35,816 nt of DNA. Origin: Mycogone perniciosa. Taxonomy: Eukaryota > Ascomycota > Sordariomycetes > Hypocreales > Hypocreaceae. Position numbers and translations under genes: made by a program. Below, piece by piece: positions 13,623 to 21,890 of this stretch. The DNA is taken from assembly GCA_025331125.1 (NCBI GenBank), contig JAOALB010000246.1, forward strand, positions 1-35,816, written 5' to 3'. Numbering within the stretch: position 1 is the first letter of the stretch; the number at the start of each line of letters is the position of its first letter. Under the pieces are notes generated by a model, which saw nothing but the letters and a program-made list of their open reading frames with translations, had not been told where the DNA came from and ran no database searches.

Positions 13623-14132
13623 CTAGATAAAAAGGCTATAGCCTAGCCAAAGCTAGCTTTTAATAAAGTCTATACTATAAAAGATAAAGGCCCTGCCTTT
13701 TTCTTTTTAAAGGTATAAATAATTAAAGATAAAAAAAGAGGCCTTTTTTAACTTTTTTAGAAATAGTATATTACTAAAGCTATAGAGTTTTTTAACCTTT
13801 AAAACTCTAAGCCTATTTAATTACCCTTATAGCCCTTTATTTTAACTAATAAAACTATAACTAAACTAGATAAAGCTAATACTAAGCTTTTTCAAGCTAT
13901 TATTAATATTATTATCTACCTAATAACTTATACTTAAATAAATACTAGCTTTCTAGTCTAATAGCTAGCTAAACAATATTAAAGCCTTTATAAAAAGCAC
14001 TTAAACGCAGCCTATAACCTATTATAGTATTTAAATAATACCTAGGATCTAGCTATTTAATATACTAGAAAATCTAGCCCTATACCTATTAGCTATTATA
14101 ATAATAATTTTACTAAAAATAAAGAATTAAGT

Positions 14133-14235
14133 AAATCGACTTATGGCTATATTATTATAATTGCTAATAGGCTAATTAATTAAAAATAAAAAGGGGCTTA
14201 ATTATCTGTCTCTCTATACTAAAAACAAAGTTTAT
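14133..14235 (+). pseudogene. Relic of Copia RNase H
   Basis: In the same frame as the reverse transcriptase relic, the translation begins K-S-T-Y-G-Y, the Copia RNase H start (KSTSGY). It continues to a segment with stops in Trp and Gln positions and an LSVSL stretch at the place of the family's VSLSTTEAEY. It is inactive. Confidence 0.8.
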
Positions 14236-14853
14236 AGCTTTTATAAAAGCTACTAGAGAGATTTAATGGCTTATTAGCCTATATAAAGAGGTAAATTAAC
14301 TAATTAAACAGCTAATCTTGTTACTTAACGATAATAAAAGTGCTATTTTTACCTTAAATAACTCTACCTTTTATAATTGAATAAAATATACTCTATTACA
14401 GTTTAATTATATTAGGGAATAGGTTAAAAATAGTATTATTATAGTTAACTATCTAGAAACCAGTAAAATAGTTGCTGATAGGCTTATTAAGCCTCTTTTA
14501 GGTTTAAAATTAAGGAATTTTATAAGTCTCTTTAATTTTAAAAATTTACCTAAAGTATATACTTAAAGTTCTTACCTTTCTTATAGCTATTAGCTATTTT
14601 ATAGTTATTAGCTATCTTTATTATTTTTAGCTATATTAGCAATCCTTTTTATTTTTTATATTTTAGTTACTTTCCTATATCTAGATCCTATATTTACTTT
14701 AAAGTTATATGGGATAGTATTTATTCTAGAGGGAGTGTTAAAAAGGAGGGCTAAAAAGCAAGGATTTTAGTGTATTTAGGTAACCTTCCTATTCTGGCTA
14801 GACCCGGAATTAGGCCCGACGCTAAGACCAAGCCTTAAAGGAACTTCGGTATA

Positions 14854-15025
14854 TATCACGGCACGGGAAGGCAGGTCAGGGCAAATATCGTTGTTGTGCC
14901 GTGGAGAGCAAGGAAGCCCTGAGGCTCTACGGAAAGCTATAGCTAGGAACGCGTTGGGGCCTGGTCACGTGACCGGAGCTCACGTGACAGGGCGTCAACA
15001 TCGCGTCACGGTCGGTGCCGTGACA
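14854..15025. mobile_element. 172-bp GC-rich insertion, solo-LTR-like or MITE
   Basis: The segment starts TATCACGGCAC and ends GTGCCGTGACA, an 11-bp inverted terminus with one mismatch (a G-to-A change of TGTCACGGCAC). Flanking 5-bp direct repeats GTATA lie at 14849-14853 and 15026-15030. The 5' LTR has the unoccupied site GTGTA at 8952-8956. TG...CA ends with a 5-bp duplication favour a solo LTR or terminal-repeat miniature element. A short DNA transposon is the alternative. It contains the palindrome GGTCACGTGACC (about 14963-14974) and a second TCACGTGAC (14980-14988). It is much richer in GC than the surrounding element. Confidence 0.8.
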
Positions 15026-15428
15026 GTATAAATCAGGAAATTTCTATTATCTTCAACAATAATAATTAAGCTAAGACCAGCTACCCCGCCTACCCTAGAC
15101 TTAATATAATAGGCATAATGGCTATTGTGAAAAATCTGACTAAAATGGTTTCCTGTTTATATAGCCGTGAGTCGATTTGGACGATTTCTTATATAAATGA
15201 ATTTTGCGGAAAATAGGAATAAGGCCACGAACCTAATTCTACTGCTGCATTCCTATTATTTAGTTGGAGGACTATTGTAGAAGATAAAGCATTGTTCTAT
15301 AATCACTTTTATAATCCAGCCGCATATACTAGATATTCTATAGCTTTTCAGCTATTAGATTAGTTACAATTTAATTATTTATCTATTATTCACCTAATTA
15401 AACTTTTAGTTGTTTCTTTATTGCTGTA

Positions 15429-15459
15429 TTATATACAGCTTCCTAGAAGCTGTATATAA
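15429..15459. repeat. 31-bp perfect palindrome in Copia 3' LTR
   Basis: Arms of 14 bp (15429-15442 and 15446-15459), each containing TATACAGCTTC or its complement, flank a 3-base CTA loop. The 5' LTR has only CTGTATATATAAAT at this place, so the hairpin was either gained here or deleted there. Within the LTR it could form a transcript hairpin near the transcription end. That role is speculative. Confidence 0.6.
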
Positions 15460-15491
15460 ATAAGGTTTAGTATAACCTTATTATTGTAATA

Positions 15492-17163
15492 ATAGTATTT
15501 ACTATAGTTAAAGCGAGTTATATTATGGTCTTGTTATTTATAAATAAATATAAACTTTACTTATATAACTAAAGCTATTAATACTGCTTAAATAATTATT
15601 TTATATATTAAGTTATTTATATATTTATAGTAACTCTTTTAATATTAAAAAATAATATTTTTTAATTATCTTAAACCTATATATATAAATAATATATTTT
15701 CTAGTTTTAAAAGTATAGTATTATATTATAATAGCTTATATTATAAAGGATTAAATTTACTTTTATTATTAATACTAAAGCTTAACTTTTATTTCATTAA
15801 ATTATTTTAATATTATTAATATTCATTTATTTTATTTTCTTTAAACGTATTTTCAAAAATTAAAGATTTAAGCTTAAATTAATATACCTTTTAATTTATT
15901 ATAAATATAGTTTTAGACTATTTTAATATTATTTACTTTTACCTTTATTAAATTTATAAATATAATACTTATTATTATAATATATAGTGTAATTAAATGA
16001 TATATTATAAATAATCTTTAAAACTATATTAATCCTTTATTTTAATTTTAATATAAACCTTTATAATCTATTAATTTTTACCTTTTATAATACTTTATAC
16101 TCCTTTAAAAAGTACTTTAATATATTATATTTATAACAAGGAATTTCTTTTTAACTTAATTATAGCTAATAAATATACATTATATTTATTAATTAACTTT
16201 ACTTTTATTATTCAATCTTTTTTTTAAATAAATTTAAATTACTTTAAAGTATTCCCTTTAAGTTATTTAATAGTTAAAAAAGCTTTCTTAGTCTTAATAT
16301 TTAAACTAGTTAAAAAATAAAGAAAATAATTATATAGTTTAATAAAAAGTAATTAAAGTATTATAATATCCTTATTAGAAAGCTTAAAGGGCTATATTGT
16401 AAGTAACCTTTTAAATATTTTTGAAGGTTAATTCCCTTTAAAGTTTAATATAAAGGTTAAAGTAAATGCTATTTCATTTTATAAATTTACGATCATTTAT
16501 TATTAAACTATTAATTAAAATTGAATATTTTTAATAATTGAATATTAATAATATTATTTTTATATTATAGAATTAACTTTTATATATTAAAAAGCTTTTT
16601 TCTATAAATATAAAGTTATTTTATTATATTAACTTTACTTTTATTTTTACTTTTATATATATTATTATTTTTATTATTATTTGACTTTTTATAAAAAAGT
16701 AAAATAAAGAATATAATATTAAAGTTATTTAAAAAGGATACTATAATAAATATTTTTATTATATTATTTAAAGATTTTAATAGCTTTTTAAATAAAAGCT
16801 ATTAATATTTCATAATTTGAATTAAATTTAAAAAATAAATTCAAGTTTATAAGTTAATAATATTAAAGCAATTCAAAATAAATAGCTTTACTAAATATAA
16901 TCTTTAATAATTATTCAGATACCTATATTAAATAAATAATAAATTAATTATATACATATAAAAGACATTTATATATAATTATTAATATTTCAATAAATAT
17001 TATTATAATTATTATAATAGTATAGTAATTAAGTAAATAATTATATATTTTAAAGTAATAAATATTTATATAATGACTTTAAGCGCAGTAATTACTTCCT
17101 AATAATTAGTTAAAGCAACCGATATTCTCCTATATCCCTGTAACGTAGTCTTTGACATAGTGG
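15492..17163. repeat. RIP-degraded AT-rich block, right part of island
   Basis: This block is AT-saturated, with stops in all frames and no recognised motif. It ends sharply at 17164, where normal composition returns. It may be the continuation of the element interrupted by the Gypsy and Copia insertions. I could not prove continuity with the sequence left of 8840 or of 3703. Confidence 0.5.
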
Positions 17164-17173
17164 GGTCGTGACA
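17164..17173 (-). repeat. LTR-like terminus at right edge of RIP island
   Basis: GGTCGTGACA marks the right edge, as at 79-88. On the minus strand, an AGAATATCGG word follows at similar distance inward from both ends. TGTCACGATCC at 20296-20306 is a related start in the opposite orientation. Confidence 0.4.
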
Positions 17174-17533
17174 TATAAGCATTGGTTTATCCCCTGGGAA
17201 TCAATCCGGATTATTATATTACAATAGTTCTTTCAACTCTCAACTGATCCTAATCTAGAATCAATCCCTACTCCATTATAGACATCTCCAATAGAAATAA
17301 AACAATTTATGGCCTGGCCTATCAAGGGTCTTGTGATTGGCATTATCGAGCTATAGTTCCAGTTTTCCAACTTCAGTTCTAACCACTAGCTGACCACGAA
17401 GTTGTCCTATTTTCAAGCTGTATACTGCATCCGGCCATTGGTGTCTTTATGAGTGTGGCAGACATATAGGGCCGTCCCTAACACGAATGCATGGATGAGG
17501 GGGGGGCTATGTCGACTTGTTAAAATAAAGAGC
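17174..17533. other. 3' flank of the secreted-protein gene
   Basis: This is normal-composition sequence without a gene. At about 17195-17226 it shares the run GTTTATCCC...GAAT.AA.C.GGAT..TTATATT with 30348-30382, differing mainly by transitions. This indicates a common repeat at the right borders of both RIP blocks. The transcription end of the minus-strand gene probably lies here. An 8-base G run lies near 17500. Confidence 0.4.
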
Positions 17534-19487
17534 TCATTGCAAAAGGAAAAAGACAAGAAAAGGAAAGCAAGGGCATAAAAGCCTACTTACAATAGGCGGG
17601 GAGCGGGGAGGAGGACATGGCCAATAGTCTCCATCTGGCTTGCCGGCCCGAATTGTAGCGAGGGTCTGGTCCATATCCTCACAAATAGGAAGAGTGAGGA
17701 ATCCAGGACTCCGCACGCCGTCCTCAAAGATAAAATCACGATTTTGTCCCGTGTTTTTAATATAGCTAGAAAAGTCGCCCATATTGTAGCCGTTGCTGTT
17801 GCCTGCCGCCACCCATGCATTGTAGGAGCTTTCCACAATGTCGTTGAGTACTAAGCCACCATAATTGTAGCCATTGAGCGTGTCCCATGTTCCTCCAGGT
17901 AGTAGCTGGAAGGGATATTCCCCCCCAGGGATTTGTCCAGGACAGCCTCTGGCGTAGCATGGGATTCGATGGTGGGCATTCACGAGATAAAAGATAAACC
18001 CATTATAGCAGACGCGGGACTGCGCTGCGGTATTGTCGTTCATAAGACCACGTACTGTACCCTGGGCAGTTGCCGTGCATGGATTGCTAGTTTTTCTGTA
18101 TAGTTAACTGCGTCAGTAATCCCAGCTGACCTTTAAAGTACTGAGGAATCGAATCCATACAAGATAAACGGGTGAAGGTCGCCTGGGGCTACCCTCCATG
18201 CACCTGTAATTAGTTTGCCGTAAAGCATCTTCTCGGCCTCGGCCGTCATATTTGACAAGTCAAGGCTATTAGGCACTGACAGCATCATCCCTTTTTGAAG
18301 GAAATTGCCAAGATTCAAAAGAGAATTGTCATCGCCGGCGAAGAGCTGCGCAAGCATACTGGACTCTGCCTTCCGCCACGCCTCGAACATGACACCAAGT
18401 CCTGTTGAGAGGCTGTTTTGAGTGCCTAAGGCCGCTTGGGTGCTATCTTCAGTGTTAACAAAACAGAATCCTCGGCCCTGAAGATGAAGCATAGCTCCCT
18501 TACCTAGGGAGGTTACTTTTAGCAACATTAAATGCAGTAACAACAGCATTGTTAAAGATATCCTTATAGAATAAACGGTACATATCTTGTTCAAATAACG
18601 CCGCTTCCTTAATTACTATTTTCTTTGTTAGTAGGCCCTGTACTCTTTATACCATCTAATAGTATTAGGTGACGAACCGATATTCCATGCTATGGCTGAG
18701 CCGAAAGCAACCACAAGTGAGAACGCATTTAGTATATCTGTTATTAGCCCCACCTCATTCGGAAGCTGAGGGGCAAATGTAGAAGCAAAAGTGCCAAGAT
18801 TAGGGGTTATAGCTGTCATAGCACCACTCAGAGCATCAGACTGGTGCTGGTATACCTGTGGCCTTGGTTAGAGATAAAGTAAGGATAGAAAGGTAAATGG
18901 CCTAGGCGGGGGCGGGGGGGAGCCCGAGGGCTTACTTGGTGAAGACTCGAGAAGGAATTCAAAATTAACCACCTATTTGTGTGTTTTCAGGTATTAGCAT
19001 AGACTGCCTTGCTTACACCCGCGTTGAATCAGCACCCTCTTACTTACCCAGCTGGATGATTTGTTGAACTGCACTGCACAATGCTGGAGCATGCGTTGTT
19101 TCCCATATCCTGGCAGTTCCACTGGTCCTGCCCGTGGAAAAAGTCGCTCACGCTCTCGGGGAATTTGAGCGGTACGTTACCCTTGGCCACAGTACCATGA
19201 TTCCAATGCTCCACGGCGGCCTTCCAGGCGTTAGTTGCGTCCGCTGTCTCCCATCTGTTCGCCGGATTTGCTGCTGCACTAGTTAGTGCCCCCTCAGTGC
19301 ACTTAACCGTTTGCCACTTTGGCTTTGGTTTGGTTGATGGCTTGGTTGACGGCTTTGGCTTCCTCGGCGTCGCCTTGTCTTGTTTCGCCTTGTCTTGCTT
19401 CGCCTTGACATCATCAACTGGCGTTGCGAGACTGAGCGGGGCTGCTGACAACGCCACAAAAAGAGTTGTGAGCTTGGAGAATTTCAT
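17534..19487 (-). CDS. Secreted cysteine-containing protein, six exons
   Basis: I rebuilt this gene from phase-consistent GT-AG introns. Exons on the minus strand are 19487-19048, 18972-18936, 18855-18678, 18615-18504, 18442-18161 and 18095-17534, giving 536 residues. Introns are 75, 80, 62, 61 and 65 nt, several with CTAAC or CTAAT branch sites. Residues 1-21 form a signal peptide. Residues 24-57 are Lys/Pro-rich with short tandem repeats (KAKQD, STKP). The conserved part follows, with FFHG near 117, Cys63/125/133/139, then PAG-WLILNSF created across intron 1, a hydrophobic stretch near 195-215, and Cys-containing C-terminal segments. From memory this matches stand-alone fungal secreted proteins and the C-terminal region of killer-toxin-like (subgroup C) GH18 chitinases. 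No GH18 catalytic DxxDxDxE motif is present. The start has an A at -3. The function is unknown; extracellular or cell-wall location is inferred. The 3' end is uncertain: a GTAAGT donor at 17590 could shorten the tail. Confidence 0.75.
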
Positions 19488-20295
19488 TGTACAAATGCTT
19501 GAATGTGCTCTGTGATTCGGATTGTTTGCCCACGAAGACCTCGCGGGGATGATGCTTTATGAATGAAATCTGGGGAATACTAAACGGTATGCTCGCCTCC
19601 TCCACAAACCACTAGCTACCCCAGATTACCCATGTGGACATAGATACTACTAATCGTCGTACTCGTATGCAGATATTTGGAGATGATGTTGATCCTAGCA
19701 GGGGAAGCAAGTACTAGCAAGCTTGTTCTTTGTGGAATCCGGTTTCGGAGGTCAGCTTAGGGTTATCCTTGTTCGAAGGGGGTGGCATTACCAGACTCAT
19801 CAATGACCACTTGTATATTACTATACAAGGCCCATAAAAGTGGGTAGATATTAGAAGTAAAGATTGTCAAGCTAGAGAGTCACAAATATACACCCTTCCG
19901 AATGCCGCTGCGCCTGTGTTATTCACAAGGATAATACTCCTTCTATTAAGAATCCTTCTATTAAGAATCCTTCTATTAAGAATCCTTCTATTAAGAATCC
20001 TTCTACTACAAATCCTTCTATTTGGGACGATAGAACGATATTCTTCGTATTCATCTATTTAGGTACCATAGTTCTGCTCTTCAAAATCCTTGAAGAAATT
20101 AGCTGAAGCTTCAACGATCCGAAATGGGCCAAAGAGGTAATAGTCCCTTTCGCGCACTAAGTCTTTATTCTTGGTCCGGGCCGTCGCTGAAAGGGCTTTC
20201 GGTTTTTCAATTAAAGTACGGAGCACTGTATTGGTAATGCGACTAGGATGCTCATTGCAGAAGTGGTTGTCTTTGTCCTCCGTGTTCTATTGAAA
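19488..20295. promoter_or_regulatory. Upstream region of the secreted-protein gene
   Basis: This is normal-composition DNA with no supportable gene. A weak CATAAAG word about 65 bp before the ATG (near 19555-19563) is the only TATA-like candidate. The interval includes the 15-bp minisatellite at 19936-20025 and the TACGGAGCA word at 20217. Regulation cannot be inferred further. Confidence 0.3.
19936..20025. repeat. 15-bp minisatellite, six copies
   Basis: The unit AATCCTTCTATTAAG is repeated in six contiguous 15-bp copies. Copies 2-4 (19951-19995) are identical. The first starts ACT instead of AAT, and the last two diverge at their 3' ends (ACTACA, ATTTGG). The exact central copies suggest recent slippage or unequal exchange. 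It lies about 450-540 bp upstream of the secreted-protein start. Confidence 0.95.
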
Positions 20296-20306
20296 TGTCA
20301 CGATCC

Positions 20307-21025
20307 ACACTACGGAGTAAATTTACAGGAGTCCACTAATGCTTCATTAGCGCATGCTTTATAGAAGAGTTTTTCAGCCAATCAGAGAAGCTGAACAAAA
20401 TGAATCATACCTAAACAATGTGTTGAAGATTGAAAGAGATTTTAGTGAAAATAATCGACCTGTGCGTAATAATATAGATGTGGGAGGTCTGGTGCTTGGC
20501 TATTGGTCTTCCGAAGTACGGAGCATTGTTTGTCAAGGTTAAATAAATTTGACTGGACATTTGAAGAATGCAACCAGAAAATTAGCTAAAGATTGCGTGC
20601 CAACGGCTGTCGGCTCTTAGTAACTATTGTCTAGCTATATCTGGGAAAACATGACTCTCAGTTTATCTATAGTTTATTCCCAAAATCGTCACTAGGGATC
20701 AGAGTTTTCCCATATTGCTTACTACGGTGTAATGTTAGGACAACTACCATATTACCAAGGAATTAACTGGGGTGAAACTCAGGTACTGGCCCACATTTAC
20801 CCCAGTTGTACTTCGGCACTACTCCGTAGCCTGCGTATACCAACAACTTAGTCTGAACCCTGGGTGGACTGCGGAGTAGCAACCTAGCTGCCCCCGTGAC
20901 TTGCTCGTAAATGGGATAACTACTATTTGTGGAATTTCTTTTCTTTTGTTTAGCATTAATAATAATCTACATACTCGTATAACGACGTAATATTACAGAG
21001 TACGGGGTAAAGTTGCCTTTACTCG
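20307..21025. other. Intergenic region with foldbacks, no gene
   Basis: No convincing coding sequence is present. The only frame of note (20354-20542, 62 codons) has no recognisable features. Two local foldbacks are visible. AACTGGGGT at 20765-20773 pairs with ACCCCAGTT at 20799-20807. TGGGAAAAC near 20643 pairs imperfectly with GTTTTCCCA near 20704. These may be remnants of small inverted-repeat elements. Confidence 0.5.
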
Positions 21026-21802
21026 GGGGCCCGCAAAATTGGCCATTCCCCGTGCCTCGTTCGTAAGCACGGGGTACGCTGAGTTAGAAAAGGACCATTC
21101 ATTTAGAAAAATAATTTCAGTACTTTAAATTTTACAATAAGCACTATAGAAATTTAAATAAATATGTTTTTTTTGTATATCTTTAATAACTTAAACCCTT
21201 ACATTCTTGAATTTAACACTATAATATATTATAAAATAATATTAATTTAAGTAAATAAATTCTTGAAATATATCTATTATTAAAACGATAAAGTATATAT
21301 AAAATAATATAGGAATTATTAATACTAATTATTGTAATAATTGAATCTATAATTAAGGTCCCAGTTTAGATCTGCTATTTATAAAGATTGCGAGATTATA
21401 CTTAAAATGAATCTACTTTGATTGCATTCAGAATTAGTATATTCTCAAAAGTGCCTTGTTTTTCTAACTCAATCGTCCCTTTCCACTCAGTGTACTCCGT
21501 ACCCCCTGTGCTTACAAAGGAGGCACAGGGAATGACCAATTTTGCGGCCCTGCAAGTACTTGTATTGCTGTTGGAATCCCGCTCTTATTTTTGAGTAATT
21601 CTATTTACACAGATGAAAATTGCTATTCGCACAAATGGCCCATTCACTACCAAAAAAGTCTTTCACAGCAGCAGCAGCAACATTAAAAAGTAGATATACA
21701 ACAGTTAAGTTACATAGCCAATATAGCAGTAACACGGAGAGAATAAGGGAGACCTAGGGATTAAAGACGAATTTGAAGGAATTATACCGAGAATACTCCG
21801 TA
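20311..21802. repeat. Cluster of TACGGAGTA / TACTCCGTA words
   Basis: Exact copies lie at 20311-20319 (plus), 20820-20828, 21493-21501 and 21794-21802 (complement). One-base variants include TACGGAGCA at 20217 and 20517 and TACGGGGTA at 21001. The word was not seen in the two coding sequences or the RIP blocks. No function is assigned. Confidence 0.7.
21026..21552. mobile_element. Non-autonomous element with long terminal inverted repeats
   Basis: The left arm (about 21028-21095) and the right arm (about 21461-21552) are inverted copies with small indels. Shared words are CCGCAAAATTGG, CATTCCC.GTGCCTC, GTAAGCAC.GGG and GAGTTAGAAAA. Between them lies about 360 bp of AT-rich DNA with no open frame. 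The total is about 0.53 kb, typical of a miniature inverted-repeat element. The right end, read inward, begins CAGGGCCGC, reminiscent of hAT termini. The flanks TTTACTCG and AGTACTTG are only a 6/8 match, so family and exact borders are unproven. Confidence 0.7.
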
Positions 21803-21890
21803 TAGCTGGAGGAATAGTTGGCGTAGGGAGATTTTATATACCTGTTGGTGGGTCCTGTAGAAACCAACTGTTAGACTTCGCTTTACAGTT
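21553..21890. other. Intergenic stretch before second RIP block, no gene
   Basis: This is normal to mildly AT-rich sequence with short CAG/CAA-type runs near 21665-21685 (GCAGCAGCAGCAACA) and one TACTCCGTA (21794). I see no gene. Composition falls to AT-saturated at about 21890. Confidence 0.5.

Larger units (their letters stand above)
8840..15491 (+). mobile_element. Ty1/Copia LTR retrotransposon, full length, RIP-inactivated
   Basis: Direct LTRs begin TGTTAAAAAGGAGGGC (8840 and 14736). The 5' LTR ends TAACA and the 3' LTR ends TAATA, its RIP form. Just inside lies a possible tRNA primer site (9397-9411), and before the 3' LTR a purine tract (about 14728-14735). The interior has the Copia order: GAG-pre-integrase (about 11781), integrase (about 11960-12400), reverse transcriptase (13155-13620) and RNase H (about 14133-14235). 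All checked motifs have codons starting at positions divisible by 3, so one pol frame runs through with stops that replace Gln and Trp codons. This places integrase before reverse transcriptase, which separates Copia from Gypsy. The 5' flank ...AAGTTA and 3' flank ATAGTA show no clean target duplication. Confidence 0.9.
14736..15491 (+). repeat. Copia 3' LTR carrying two insertions
   Basis: It is 756 bp against 557 bp for the 5' LTR. The difference is largely a 172-bp insertion with a 5-bp duplication (14854-15030) and a palindromic segment (15429-15459). A purine tract (AGAGGGAG, about 14728-14735) precedes it. It ends TAATA, a C-to-T form of TAACA, and has fewer RIP-type changes than the 5' LTR. 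Confidence 0.88.

Noticed and set aside
8830..15500. Target-site duplication for the Copia element
   Set aside because: The flanks AAGTTA and ATAGTA do not match at the expected 5 bp. RIP mutations or recombination may have erased it, so none is claimed.
19297..19515. 72-codon plus-strand frame opposite exon 1 of the secreted-protein gene
   Set aside because: It is the antisense shadow of the Lys/Pro-rich repeats.
20354..20542. 62-codon plus-strand frame
   Set aside because: There are no recognisable features, neighbouring exons or homology that I know, and it includes a TACGGAGCA word typical of intergenic DNA here.
17174..21890. Possibility that the island gene is a GH18 chitinase
   Set aside because: The rebuilt protein has only the cysteine-containing accessory-type region, with no (beta/alpha)8 motifs or DxxDxDxE.
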